In this document: positions 15,061 to 29,798 of the stretch, piece after piece
Numbering within the stretch: position 1 is the stretch's first letter
How the letters are laid out: the number at the start of each line of letters is the position of its first letter
Source of the DNA: Bombus terrestris
Taxonomy: Eukaryota; Arthropoda; Insecta; Hymenoptera; Apidae
DNA: 64,000 bases
Direction of reading: 5' to 3'
Assembly (NCBI RefSeq): GCF_910591885.1
Contig: NW_025963555.1
Span: 3,658,001 to 3,722,000, forward strand
Notes under the pieces: model-generated
Database searches by the model: none
Told to the model about the DNA's origin: nothing
The model's input: the letters and a program-made list of their open reading frames with translations, nothing else
Position numbers and translations under genes: made by a program

Positions 15061-17124
15061 ATGTCCCAATGTGCCAAACCGTTGGATTGTGACACACCTC
15101 TCCGCGTCCATCGCTCGTCGTGCTCGCTCGAAAGTTATAGCCTAACCGAAAACCAATCCCTCTTGCGGTAGTCATTCGACATGGAGGCGACTTATTTCAA
15201 ATTTGGGAACGTGTCGGATCGGATGTGAGGTTGGACTAAATTTTTACGAGCAAGCGGAGCGAGCGAGCAACGATCACAATTTCCAAGCTATACATATACC
15301 TTATATTGCCTTGCATATATTTCGTGTTATTACCTACTTTTGTCAGCCATTTCGGACATCACATTGCACTGTGGTATGTGGAAATAGTACTATTTATGTG
15401 AAACTATTCATAAACTGTAAACATTTGTCAGTAGGCAATAGGATAAAGACTTCCGGCTCCTCTGGCTGGTGCGAATATTTGAATGTCCCAATGTGCCAAA
15501 CCGTTGGATTGTTACACATCTCTTCGCGTCCCTCGCTCGCCGTGCTCGCTCGAAAGCTATAGCCTAACCTAAAACCAATCTCTCTTGCGTTGGTCATTCG
15601 ACATGGAGGCGACCTATTGCAAATTTGGGAACGTGTCGGATCGGATGTGAGGTTGGACTAAATTTTTACGAGCGAGCGGAGCGAGCGAGCAACGATCACA
15701 ATTTGCAAGCCATACATATACCTTATATTGCCTTGCATATATTTCGTGTTATTACCTAGTCTTGTCAGCCATTTCGGACATCTCATTGCACTGTGGTATG
15801 TGGAAATAGTACTATTTATGTGAAGCTATTCATAAACTGTAAACATTTGTCAGTAGGCAATAGGATAAAGACTTCCGGCTCCTCGGGCTGGTGCGAATAT
15901 TTCAATGTCCGTATGTGCCAAACCGTTGGTTTGTGACACACCTTTACGCGTATCTCGCTCGCTGCGCTCGCTCGAAAGCTATAGCCTAACCTAAAACCAA
16001 TCCATCTTGCGTTCATTATTCGACATGGTGGCGACATATTTCGAATTTGCGAACGTGTCGGATCGGTTGTGAGGTTGGAGAGGATTTTTACGAGCGATCG
16101 GAGCGAGCGAGCAACGATCACAATTTGCAAGCCATACATATACCTTATATTGCCTTGCATATATTTCGTGTTATTACCTAATTTTGTCAGCCATTTCGGA
16201 CATCTCATTGCACTGTGGTATGTGGAAATAGTACTATTTATGTGAAGCTATTCATAAACTGTAAACATTTGTCAGTAGGCAATAGGATAAAGACTTCCGG
16301 CTCCTCGGGCTGGTGCGAATATTTCAATGTCCGTATGTGCCAAACCGTTGGTTTGTGACACACCTTTACGCGTATCTCGCTCGCTGCGCTCGCTCGAAAG
16401 CTATAGCCTAACCTAACACCAATCCATCTTGCGTTCATTATTCGGTATGGTGGCGACATATTTCGAATTTGCGAACGTGTCGGATCGGTTGTGAGGTTGG
16501 AGAGGATTTTTACGAGCGAGCGGAGCGAGCGAGCAACGATCACAATTTCCAAGCTATACATATACCTTATATTGCCTTGCATACAATTCGTGTTATTACC
16601 TAATTTTGTCAGACATTTCGGTCATCACATTGCACTGTACGATGTGGAAATAGTACCTCTTATGTGAAACTATTCATAAACTGTATACATTTGTCAGTAG
16701 GCAATTAAAGACTTCCGGCTCCTCTGGCTGGTGCGAATATTTGAATGTCCCAATGTGCCAAACCGTTGGATTGTGACACACCTCTCCGCGTCCCTCGCTC
16801 GCCGTGCTCGCTCGAAAGCTATAGTCTAACCGAAAACCAATCCCTCTTGCGTTCATTATTCGATATGGTGGCGACATATTTCGAATTTGCGAACGTGTCG
16901 GGTCGGTTGTGAGGTTGGACTAGATTTTTACGAGAGAGCGGAGCGAGCGAGCAACGGTCACAATTTCCAAGCTATACATATTCCTTATATTGCCTTGCAT
17001 ATAATTCGTGTTATTACCTCACTTTGTCAGACATTTCGGACATCACATTGCACTGTACGATGTGGAAATAGTTCTAATTATGTGAAACTATTCATAAACT
17101 GTATACATTTGTCAGTAGGCAATT
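13984..17124. repeat. Higher-order repeat A, copy 2
   Basis: Partner of the block at 8,940-12,079. Translations of matching segments are identical over more than 100 residues in places (10,158-10,517 against 15,203-15,562), which implies very recent duplication or conversion. Its right edge coincides with the switch between satellite subfamilies. Confidence 0.8.
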
Positions 17125-17189
17125 CGACGAAGACTTCCGGCTCCTCGGGCTGGGCCGAATATTTCAATGTCCCTATGTGCCAAACCGTT

Positions 17190-18342
17190 GGTTTGTGACA
17201 CACATTTACGCGTCCTTCGCTCGCTGCGCTCGCTCGAAAACTATAGCCTAACCTAAAACCATTCCCTCTTGCGTTCGTTATACGTTATGGAGGTGACTTA
17301 TTTCAAATTTGGGAATGTGTCGTGTCGGTTGTGAGGTTGGACTAGATTTTTACGAGCAAGCGGAGCGAGCGAGCAACGATTACAATTTCCAAGCTATACA
17401 TGTACCTTATATTGCCTTGCATATATTTCCAGTTATTACTTAATCTAGACAGCGACATCGGACCTCACGTTGCACTGTACTGTGTGGAAATATTACTATT
17501 TCTGTAAAACTATTGATAAGCTATAAGCTTTTGTCAGTTGGCAATTCGATAATGACTTCCGGCTCCTCGGGCTGGGGGGATTATTTCAATGTCCCTATGT
17601 TCCAAACCGTTGGTCTGTGACACACCTTTACGCATCCTTCGCTCGCTGCGCTCGCTCGAAAACTATAACCTACCCTAAAACCAATCCCTCTTCTGTATGT
17701 TATTCGATATGGCGGCGACTTACTTCAAATTTGGGAACGTGTCGGATCGGTTGTGAGGTTGGACTAGATTTTTACGAGCGAGCGGAGCAACCGAGCAGCG
17801 ATCACAATTTCCAAGCTATACATGTACCTTATATTGCCTTGCGTACATTTCCTGTTATTGCCCAATTTCGTCAGAGATTTCAGACCTCACGTTGTATTGT
17901 ACTCTGTGGAAATATTACTATTTATGTAAAACTATTGATAAGCTATAAACTTTTGTCAGTAGGTCATTCGATGAAGACTACCGGCTCCTCGGGCTGCTGC
18001 GAATATTTCAATGACCCTATGTGCCAAACCGCTGGTTTGTGACACACTTTTACGCGTCCCCCGCTCGCTGCGCTCGCTCGAAAACTGTCGCCTAACCAAA
18101 AACCAATCACTCTTGCGTTCGTTATACGATAAGGAGGCGACTTATTTCAAATTTGCGAACGTGTCGGATCGGTTGTGAGGTTGGACTAGATATTTAGGAG
18201 GGAGCGCAGCGAGCGAGAAACGATTACAATATCCATGCTATACATGTACCTTACAATGCCTTACATATATTTCTAGTTAATACCAAAGTTTGTCAGCGAT
18301 TTCGGACTTCACGTTGCACTGTACTATGTGGAAATATTACTA
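17190..18342. repeat. Duplicated block in domain B, copy 1
   Basis: About 1.15 kb that recurs at 20,982-22,134, nine monomers (3,792 bp) away. Both contain a rare monomer with CCTTCTGTATGTTATTCGATA-type sequence and an arm reading GAGCAACCGAGCAGCGATC. The copies diverge near GTGGAAATATTAC at the right edge. Confidence 0.75.
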
Positions 18343-20981
18343 TTTATGTAAAGCTATTGATAAGCTATAACCTTTTGTCAGTAGGCAATGCGATAAAGAC
18401 TTCCGGTTGCTCGGGCTGGTGGGAATATTTCAATGTCCCTATGTGCCATACCGTTGGTTTGTGACACACCTTTACGCGTTACTCGCTAACTGCGCTCGCT
18501 CGAAAAATATAGCCTAACCTAAAACCAATCCCTCTTGCGTTCCTTATTCGATAAGGAGGCGACTTATTTCAAATTTGCGAACGTGTCCGATAGGATGTGA
18601 TGTTGGACAAGGTTTTTACGAGCGAGCGGAGCGAGCGAGCTTCTTTACAGTTTCCAAGCTGTACGTAAACCTTATATTTCCTTGCATATATGTTCTGTTA
18701 TTACCTAATTTTGTTAGCGATGTCGGTCCACACGTTGCACTGCACTATGAGGAAATATAACTATTTATGAAAACTATTGATAAACTATAAGCTTTTGTCA
18801 GTAGGCATTTCTATAAGCTCCGGCTATTCAGGCTGGTGTGAATATTTCAATGTCCGTATGTGCCAAACCGTTGGTTTGTGACACACCGTTACGCGTCATT
18901 AGTTCGCTGCGCTCGCTCGCAAACTATAGCCTAACAAAAAACCAATTCCTCTTGCGTTCGTTATTCGATAACGACGCGACTTATTTCAAATTTGCGAATG
19001 TGTCGGATCGGTTGTGAGGTTGGACTAGATTCTTACGAGCGAGCGGAGCGAGCGAGCAACGATTACAATTTCCAAGCTATACATGTACCTTATATTGCCT
19101 TGCACATATTTCCTGTTATTGCCCAATTTCGTCAGAGATTTCGGACCTCACGTTGCATTGTACTCTGTGGAAATATTACTATTTATGTAAAACTATTGAT
19201 AAGCTATAAACTTTTGTCAGTAGGCCATTCGATGAAGATTACCGGCTCCTCGGGCTGCTGCGAATATTTCAATGACCCTATGTGCCAAACCGCTGGTTTG
19301 TGACACACTTTTACGCGTCCCTCGCTCGCTGCGCTCGCTCGAAAACTGTCGCCTAACCAAAAACCAATCACTGTTGCGTTCGTTATACGATAAGGAGGCG
19401 ACTTATTTCAAATTCGCGAACGTTTCGGATCGGTTGTGAGGTTGGACTAGATTTTTACGAGCGAGCGCAGCAAGCGTGCAACGATTACAATTTCCAAGCT
19501 ATACATGTACCTTATATTGCCTTGCACATATTTCCAGTTATTGCCCAATTTCGTCAGAGACTTCGGACCTCACGTTGCACTGTACTCTGTGGAAATATTA
19601 CTATTTATGTAAAACTATTGATAAGCTATAAACTTTTGTCACTAGGCCATTCAATGAAGACTTCCGGCTCCTCGGGCTGCTGCGAATATTTCAATGACCC
19701 TATGTGCCAAACAGCTGGTTTGTAACACACTTTTACGCGTCCCTCGCTCGCTGCGCTCGCTCGAAAACTGTCGCCTAACCAAAAACCAATCACTCTTGCG
19801 TTCGTCATACGATAAGGAGGCGACTTATTTCAAATTTGCGAACGTGTCGGATCGGTTGTGAGGTTGGACTAGATATTTAGGAGGGAGCGCAGCGAGCGAG
19901 AAACGATTACAATATCCATGCTATACATGTTCCTTATAATGCCTTGCATATATTTGTAGTTAATACCAAAGTTTGTCATCGATTTCGGACTTCACGTTGC
20001 ACTGTACTATGTGGAAATATTACTATTTATGTAAAACTATTGATAAGCTATAACCTTTTGTCAGTAGGCAATGCGATAACGACTTCCGGTTCCTCGGGCT
20101 GGTGGGAATATTTCAATGTCCCTATGCGCCATTCCGTTGGTTTGTGACACACCTTTACGCGTAACTCGCTCGCTGCGCTCGCTCGAAAAATATAGCCTAA
20201 CCTAAAACCAATCCCTCTTGCGTTCGTTATTCGATTAGGACGCGACTTACTTCAAATTTGCGAACGTGTCCGATCGGATGTGAAGTTGGACAAGGTTTTT
20301 ACGAGCGAGCGGAGCGAGCGAGCATCTTTATAATTTCCAAGGTGTACATATACCTTATATTTCCTTGCATACATTTCCTGTTAATACCAAAGTTTGTCAG
20401 GGATTTCGGACCTCATGTTGCACTGTACTATGTGGAAATATTACTATTTATGTGAAACTATTCATAAACTGTAAACTTTTGTCAGTAGGCAATGCGATAA
20501 AGACTTCCGGCTCCTCGGGCTGGTGCGAATATTTCAATGTCCCTATGTGCCAAACCGTTGGTTTGTGACACACCTTTACGCGCCCCTCGCGCGCCATGCT
20601 CGCTCGAGAACTATAGCCTAACCTAATACCATTCCCTCTTGCGTTCGTTATACGCTACGGAGGCGACTTATTTCGAATTTGCGAACGTGTTGGATCGGAT
20701 GTGAGGTTGGACTAAATTTTTACGAGCGAGCGGAGCGAGCGAGCAACGATCACCATTTCCAAGCTATACATATACCTTATATTGCCTTGCATATATTTCC
20801 AGTTATTACCTAATTTTGTCAGCGATTTCGGACCTCATGTTGCACTTTACTATGTGGAAATATTACTATTTATGTGAAACTATTCATAAACTGTAAACTT
20901 TTGTCAGTAGGCAATTCGATAAAGACTTCCGGCTCCTCGGGGTGGTGCGAATATTTCAATGTCCCTATGTGCCAAACCGTT

Positions 20982-22134
20982 GGTTTGTGACACACATTTA
21001 CGCGTCCTTCGCTCGCTGCGCTCGCTCGAAAACTATAGCCTAACCTAAAACCATTCCCTCTTGCGTTCGTTATACGTTATGGAGGTGACTTATTTCAAAT
21101 TTGGGAACGTGTCGTGTCGGTTGTGTGGTTGGACTAGATTTTTACGAGCGAGCGGAGCGAGCGAGCAACGATTACAATTTCCAAGCTATACATGTACCTT
21201 ATATTGCCTTGCATATATTTCCAGTTATTACTTAATCTAGACAGCGACATCGGACCTCACGTTGCACTGTACTGTGTGGAAGTATTACTATTTCTGTAAA
21301 ACTATTGATAAGCTATAAGCTTTTGTCAGTTGGCAATTCGATAATGACTTCCGGCTCCTCGGGCTGGGGGGATTATTTCAATGTCCCTATGTGCCAAACC
21401 GTTGGTCTGTGACACACCTTTACGCATCCTTCGCTCGCTGCGCTCGCTCGAAAACTATAACCTACCCTAAAACCAATCCCTCTTCTGTATGTTATTCGAT
21501 ATGGCGGCGACTTACTTCAAATTTGGGAACGTGTCGGATCGGTTGTGAGGTTGGACTAGATTTTTACGAGCGAGCGGAGCAACCGAGCAGCGATCACAAT
21601 TTCCAAGCTATACATGTACCTTATATTGCCTTGCGTACATTTCCTGTTATTGCCCAATTTCGTCAGAGATTTCAGACCTCACGTTGTATTGTACTCTGTG
21701 GAAATATTACTATTTATGTAAAACTATTGATAAGCTATAAACTTTTGTCAGTAGGTCATTCGATGAAGACTACCGGCTCCTCGGGCTGCTGCGAATATTT
21801 CAATGACCCTATGTGCCAAACCGCTGGTTTGTGACACACTTTTACGCGTCCCTCGCTCGCTGCGCTCGCTCGAAAACTGTCGCCTAACCAAAAACCAATC
21901 ACTCTTGCGTTCGTTATACGATAAGGAGGCGACTTATTTCAAATTTGCGAACGTGTCGGATCGGTTGTGAGGTTGGACTAGATATTTAGGAGGGAGCGCA
22001 GCGAGCGAGAAACGATTACAATATCCATGCTATACATGTACCTTACAATGCCTTACATATATTTCTAGTTAATACCAAAGTTTGTCAGCGATTTCGGACT
22101 TCACGTTGCACTGTACTATGTGGAAATATTACTC
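20982..22134. repeat. Duplicated block in domain B, copy 2
   Basis: Partner of 17,190-18,342. The two differ at only a few bases by eye, for example TGTTCCAAACC against TGTGCCAAACC and TCCCCCGCTC against TCCCTCGCTC. Confidence 0.75.
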
Positions 22135-24744
22135 TTTATGTAAAAGTGTTGATAAACTATAAGCTCTTGTCAGTAGGCAGTTCGATAAATGCTCCGGCTA
22201 ATCTGACTGGTGTGAATATTTCAATGTCCGTATGTGCCAAACCGTTGGTTTGTGACACACCTTTATGTGTCCCTCGTTCGCTGGGCTAGCTGCAAAACTA
22301 TAGCCTAATCAAAAACCAATCACTCATGCGTTCGTTATTCGATATGGCGGCGACTTATTTCAAATTTGGGAACGTGTCGAATCAGTTGTGAGGTTGGACT
22401 AGATTTTTACGAGCGAGGGGAGCGAGCCAGCAACGACCACCATTTCCAAGCTATTCATACACCTTATATTGCCTTGCATATATTTCCAGTTATTACCTAA
22501 TTTTGTCAGCAATTTCGGACCTCATGTTGCACTTTACTATGTGGAAATATTACTATTTTCGTAAAGCTATTGATAAGCTATAACCTTTTGTCAGTAGGCA
22601 ATGCGATAACGACTTTCGGCTCCTCGGGCTGGTAGGAATATTTCAATGTCCCTATGTGCCATACCGTTGGTTTGTGACACACCTTTACGCGTTACTCGCT
22701 CGCTGCGCTCGCTCGAAAAATATAGCCTAACCTAAAACCAATCCATCTTGCGTTCCTTATTCGATAAGGAGGCGACTTATTTCAAATTTGCGAACGTGTC
22801 CGATAGGATGTGATGTTGGACAAGGTTTTTACGAGCGAGCGGAGCGAGCGAGCATCTTTACAGTTTCCACGCTGTACATAAACCTTATATTTCCTTGCAT
22901 ATATCTTCTGTTATTACCTAATTTTGTTAGCGATGTCGGTCCACAAGTTGCACTGCACTATGAGGAAATATAACTATTTATGAAAACTATTGATAAACTA
23001 TATGCTTTTGTCAGTAGGCAATTCGATAAGTGCTCCGGCTATTCAGGCTGGTGTGAATATTTCAATGTCCGTATGTGCCAAACCGTTGGTTTGTGACACA
23101 CCGTTACGCGTCATTCGTTCGCTGCGCTCGCTCGCAAACTATAGGCTAACCAAAAACCAATTCCTCTTGCGTTCGTTATTCGATAACGACGCGACTTATT
23201 TCAAATTTTCGAACGTGTCCGATCGGTTGTGAGGTTGGACTAGATTTTTACGAGCGAGCGGGGGCGAGCGAGCAACGATTACAATTTCCAAGCTATACAT
23301 GTACCTTATATTGCCTTGCACATATTTCCTGTTATTGCCCAATTTCGTCAGAGATTTCGGACCTCACGTTGCATTGTACTCTGTGTAAATATTACTATTT
23401 ATGTAAAACTATTGATAAGCTATAAACTTTTGTCAGTAGGCAATTCGATGAAGACTACCGGCTCCTCGGGCTGCTGCGAATATTTCAATGACCCTATGTG
23501 CCATACCGTTGGTTTGTGACACACCTTTACGCGTTACTCGCTCGCTGCGCTCGCTCGAAAAATATAGCCTAACCTAAAACCAATCCCTCTTGCGTTCCTT
23601 ATTCGATAAGGAGGCGACTTAGTTCAAATTTGCGAACGTGTCCGATAGGATGTGATGTTGGACAAGGTTTTTACGAGCGTGCGGAGCGAGAGAGCATCTT
23701 TACAATTTCCATGGTGTACATATACCTTATATTTCCTTGCATATATTTCCTGTCAATACCAATGTGTGTCAGCGATTTCGGACTTCACATTGCACTGTAC
23801 TATGAGGAAATATAACTATTTATGAAAACTATTGTTAAACTATAAGCTGTTGTCATTAGGCAATTCGATAAATGCTCCGGCTAATCTGACTGGTGTGAAT
23901 ATTTCAATGTCCGTATGTGCCAAACCGTTGGTTTGTGACACACCTTTATGCGTCCCTCGTTCGCTGGGCTCGCTGCAAAACTATAGCCTAATCAAAAACT
24001 AATCACTCTTGCGTTCGTTATACGATATGGAGGTGACTTATTTCAAATTTGGGAACGTGTCGTATCGGTTGTGATGTTGGACAAGGCTTTTACGAGCGAG
24101 CGGAGCGAGCGAGCATTTTTACAGTTTCCACGCTGTACATAAACCTTATATTTCCTTGCATATATTTACTGTTATTACCTAATTTTGTTAGCGATGTCGG
24201 TCCACACGTTGCACTGCACTATGAGGAAATATAACTATTTATGAAAACTATTGATAAACTATAAGCTTTTGTCAGTAGACAATTCGATATGTGCTCCGGC
24301 TATTCAGGCTGGTGCGAATATTTCAATGTCCGTATGTGCCACACCGTTGGATTGTGACACACCTCTCCGCGTCCCTCGCTCGCTGCGGTCGCTCGAAAAC
24401 TATAGCCTAACCTAAAACAAATCCATCTTGCGTTCATTAATCGATATGGTGGTGACATATTTCGAATTTGCGAACGTGTTGGATCGGATGTGAGGTTGGA
24501 CTAAATTTTTACGAGCGAGCGGAGCGAGCGAGCAACGATCACAATTTCCAAGCTATACATATACCTTATATTGCCTTGCATATATTTCCAGTTATTACCT
24601 AATTTTGTCAGCGATTTCGGACCTCATGTTGCACTTCACTATGTGGAAATATTACTATTTATGTGAAACTATTCATAAACTGTAAACTTTTGTCAGTAGG
24701 CAATTCGACGAAGACTTCCGGCTCCTCGGGCTGGGCCGAATATT

Positions 24745-27700
24745 TCAATGTCCCTATGTGCCAAACCGTTGGTCTGTGACACACCTTTACGCGTGACTCG
24801 CTCGCTGCGGTAACTCGAAAACTATAGCCTAACCTAAAACCAATCCCCCATGCGTTCGTTACTCGATAAGGACGCGACTTACTTCAAATTTGCGAACGTG
24901 CCCGATCGGATGTGAAGTTGGACAAGGTTTTTACGAGCGTGCGGAGCGAGAGAGCAATGATCACAATTTCCAAGCTATACATGTACCTTATATTGCCTTG
25001 CATATATTTCCAGTTATTACCTAATTTAGACAGCGACATCGGACCTCACGTTGCACTGTACTGTGTGGAAATATGACTATTTCTGTAAAACTATTGATAA
25101 GCTATAAGCTTTTGTCAGTTGGCAATTCGATAACGACTTCCGGCTCCTCGGGCTGGGGAGATTATTTCAAAGTCCCTATGTGCCAAACCGTTGGTTTGTG
25201 ACACACCTTTACGCGTCCCTCGCTCGCCATGCTCGCTCGAAAACTATAGCCTAACCTAAAACTATTCCCTCTTGCGTTCGTTATACGATATGGAGGCGAC
25301 TTATTTCAAATTTGGGAACGTGTCGAATCGGTTGTGAGGTTGGACTAGATTTTTTCGAGCGAGAGGAGCGAGCGAGCAACGATCACCATTTCCAAGCTAT
25401 ACATATACCTTATATTGCCTTGCATATATTTCCAGTTATTACCTAATTTTGTCAGCGATTTCGGACCTCATGTTGCACTGTACTATGTGGAAATATTACT
25501 ATTTATGTGAAACTATTCATAAACTGTAAACTTTTGTCAGTAGGCAATGCGATAAAGACTTCCGGGTCCTCGGATGGGGCAAATATTTCAATGTCCGATA
25601 TGTGCCAAACTGTTGGTTTGTGACACACATTTACGCGTCCTTCGCTCGCTGCGCTCGCTCGAAAACTATAACCTAACCTAACACCAATCCCTCTTCTGTA
25701 TGTTATTCGATATGGCGGCGACTTACTTCAAATTTGGGAACGTGTCGGATCGGTTGTGAGGTTGGACTAGACTTTTACGAGCGAGCGGAGCGAGACAGCA
25801 ACGATCACAATTTCCAAGCTATACATATACCTTATATTGCCTTGCATATAGTTCGTGTTATTACCAAATTTTGACAGCGACTTCGGACCTCACGTTGCAC
25901 TGTACTGTGTGGAAATATTACTATTTCTGTAAAACTATTGATAAGCTATAAACTTTTGTCAGTTGGCAATTCGATAAAGACTTCCGGCACCTCCGGCTGG
26001 TGGGAATATTTCAATGTTCCTATGTGCCATACCGTTGGTTTGTGACACACCATTACGCGTTACTCGCTCACTGCGCTCGCTCGAAAAATATAGCCTAACC
26101 TAAAACCAATCCCTCTTGCGTTCCTTATTCGATAAGGAGGCGACTTATTTCAAATTTGCGAACGTGTCCGACAGGATGTGATGTAGGACAAGGTTTTTAC
26201 GAGCGTGCGGAGCGAGCGAGCATCTTTAGAGTTTCCAAGCTGTACATAAACCTTATGTTTCCTTGCATATTTTTTCTGTTATTTCCTAATTTTGTTAGCG
26301 ATGTCGGTCCACACGTTGCACTGCACTATGAGGAAATATAACTATTTATGAAAACTATTGATAAACTATATGCTTTTGTCAGTAGGCAATTCGATAAGTG
26401 CTCCGGCTATTCAGGCTGGTGTGAATATTTCAATGTCCGTATGTGCCAAACCGTTGGTTTGTGACACACCGTTACGCGTCATTCGTTCGCTGCGCTCGCT
26501 CGCAAACTATAGCCTAACCAAAAACCAATTCCTCTTGCGTTCATTATTCGATAACGACGCGACTTATTTCAAATTTTCGAACGTGTCCGATCGGTTGTGA
26601 GGTTGGACTAGATTTTTACGAGCGAGCGGGGGCGAGCGAGCAACGATTACAATTTCCAAGCTATACATGTACCTTATATTGCCTTGCACATATTTCCTGT
26701 TATTGCCCAATTTCGTCAGAGATTTCGGACCTCACGTTGCATTGTACTCTGTGGAAATATTACTATTTATGTAAAACTATTGATAAGCTATAAACTTTTG
26801 TCAGTAGGCAATTCGATAACGACTGCCGGCTCCTCGGGCTGGAGAGATTATTTCAATGTCCCTATGTGCCATACCGTTGGTTTGTGACACACCTTTACGC
26901 GTTACTCGCTCGCTGCGCTCGCTCGAAAAATATAGCCTAACCTAAAACCAATCCCTCTTGCGTTCCTTATTCGATAAGGAGGCGACTTATTTCAAATTTG
27001 CGAACGTGTCCGATAGGATGTGATGTTGGACAAGGTTTTTACGAGCGAGCGGAGCGAGCGAGCATCTTTACAGTTTCCACGCTGTACATAAACCTTATAT
27101 TTCCTTGCATATATTTTCTGTTATTACCTAATTTTGTTAGCGATGTCGGTCCACACGTTGCACTGCACTATGAGGAAATATAAATATTTATGAAAACTAT
27201 TGATAAACTATATGCTTTTGTCAGTAGGCAATTCGATAAGTGCTCCGGCTATTCAGGCTGGTGTGAATATTTCAATGTCCGTATGTGCCAAACCGTTGGT
27301 TTGTGACACACCGTTACGCGTCATTCGTTCGCTGCGCTCGCTCGCAAACTATAGCCTAACCAAAAACCAATTCCTCTTGCGTTCGTTATTCGATAACGAC
27401 GCGACTTATTTCAAATTTTCGAACGTGTCCGATCGGATGTGAGGTTGGACTAGATTTTTACGAGCGAGCGGGGGCGAGCGAGCAACGATTACAATTTCCA
27501 AGCTATACATGTACCTTATATTGCCTTGCACATATTTCCTGTTATTGCGCAATTTCGTCAGAGATTTCGGACCTCACGTTGCATTGTACTCTGTGGAAAT
27601 ATTACTATTTATGTAAAACTATTGATAAGCTATAAACTTTTGTCAGTAGGCAATTCGATGAAGACTACCGGCTCCTCGGGCTGCTGCGAATATTTCAATG

Positions 27701-28225
27701 AACCTATGTGCCATACCGTTGGTTTGTGACACACCTTTACGCGTAACTCGCTCGCTGCGCTCGCTCGAAAAATATAGCCTAACCTAAAACCAATCCATCT
27801 TGCGTTCCTTATTCGATAAGGAGGCGACTTATTTCAAATTTGCGAACGTGTCCGATAGGATGTGATGTTGGACAAGGTTTTTACGAGCGAGCGGAGCGAG
27901 CGAGCATTTTTACAGTTTCCACGCTGTACATAAACCTTATATTTCCTTGCATATATTTTCTGTTATTACCTAATTTTGTTAGCGATGTCGGTCCACACGT
28001 TGCACTGCACTATGAGGAAATATAACTATTTATGAAAACTATTGTTAAACTATAAGCTGTTGTCAGTAGGCAATTCGATAAATGCTCCGGCTAATCTGAC
28101 TGGTGTGAATATTTCAATGTCCGTATGTGCCAAACCGTTGGTTTGTGACACACCTTTATGCGTCCCTCGTTCGCTGGGCTCGCTGCAAAACTATAGCCTA
28201 ATCAAAAACTAATCACTCTTGCGTT
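24745..28225. repeat. Higher-order repeat B, copy 1
   Basis: About 3.5 kb matching 29,799-33,280 at an offset of about 5,055 bp, again 12 monomers. Diagnostic shared monomers include GCGTGACTCGCTCGCTGCGG, TTTTTTCGAGCGAGAGGAGC and GATATGTGCCAAAC. Upstream, 24,015-24,745 matches 28,225-28,955 with a shorter offset of 4,210 bp, so two extra monomers lie between the blocks in the right-hand copy. Confidence 0.8.
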
Positions 28226-29798
28226 CGTTATACGTTATGGAGGTGACTTATTTCAAATTTGGGAACGTGTCGTATCGGTTGTGATGTTGGACAAGGTTTT
28301 TACGAGCGAGCGGAGCGAGCGAACATTTTTACAGTTTCCACGCTGTACATAAACCTTATATTTCCTTGCATATATTTACTGTTATTACCTAATTTTGTTA
28401 GCGATGTCGGTCCACACGTTGCACTGCACTATGAGGAAATATAACTATTTATGAAAACTATTGATAAACTATAAGCTTTTGTCAGTAGGCAATTCGATAT
28501 GTGCTCCGGCTATTCAGGCTGGTGCGAATATTTCAATGTCCTTATGTGCCACACCGTTGGATTGTGACACACCTCTCCGCGTCCCTCGCTCGCTGCGGTC
28601 GCTCGAAAACTATAGCCTAAGCTAAAACAAATCCATCTTGCGTTCATTAATCGATATGGTGGTGACATATTTCGAATTTGCGAACGTGTTGGATCGGATG
28701 TGAGGTTGGACTAAATTTTTACGAGCGAGCGGAGCGAGCGAGCAACGATCACAATTTCCAAGCTATACATATACCTTATATTGCCTTGCATATATTTCCA
28801 GTTATTACCTAATTTTGTCAGCGATTTCGGACCTCATGTTGCACTTCACTATGTGGAAATATTACTATTTATGTGAAACTATTCATAAACTGTAAACTTT
28901 TGTCAGTAGGCAATTCGACGAAGACTTCCGGCTCCTCGGGCTGGGCCGAATATTTCAATGTCCCTATGTGTCAAACCGTTGGTTTGTGACACACATTTAC
29001 GCGTCCTTCGCTCGCTGCGCTCGCTCGAAAACTATAGCCTAACCTAAAACCATTCCCTCTTGCGTTCGTTATACGTTATGGAGGTGACTTATTTCAAATT
29101 TGGGAACGTGTCGTATCGGTTGTGAGGTTGGACTAGATTTTTACGAGCGAGCGGAGCGAGCGAGCAACGATTACAATTTCCAAGCTATACATGTACCTTA
29201 TATTGCCTTGCATATATTTCCAGTTATTACCTAATCTAGACAGCGACATCGGGCCTCACGTTGCACTGTACTGTGTGGAAATATTACTATTTCTGTAAAA
29301 CTATTGATAAGCTATAAGCTTTTGTCAGTTGGCAATTCGATAACGACTTCCGGCTCCTCGGGCTGGGGGGATTATTTCAATGTCCCTATGTGCCAAACCG
29401 TTGGTCTGTGACACACCTTTACGCATCCTTCGCTCGCTGCGCTCGCTCGAAAACTATAACCTAACCTAAAACCAATCCCTCTTCTGTATGTTATTCGACA
29501 TGGCGGCGACTTATTTCAAATTTGGGAACGTGTCGAATCGGTTGTGAGGTTGGACTAGACTTTTACGAGCGAGCGGAGCGAGAGAGCAACGATTACAATT
29601 TCCAAGCTATACATGTACCTTATATTGCCTTGCATATATTTCCAGTTATTACCTAATTTTGACAGCGACATCGGACCTCACGTTGCACTGTACTCTGTGG
29701 AAATATTACTATTTCTGTAAAACTATTGATAAGCTATAAGCTTTTGTCAGTTGGCAATTCGATAACGACTTCCGGCTCCTCGGGCTGGGTGGATTATT

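Larger units (their letters stand above)
1..17124. repeat. Satellite subfamily domain A
   Basis: Monomers here share diagnostic variants: AATAGTACT after the GTGGA block, GGCAATAGGATAAAGAC (or a deletion form GGCAATTAAAGAC), and TTATTACCTAATTTTGTCAG. The GC-rich left arm alternates between CTCGCTGCGCTCGCTC and CTCGCCGTGCTCGCTC. Copies within the domain look very similar by eye, and several multi-monomer blocks recur, so homogenisation appears recent. Confidence 0.85.
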
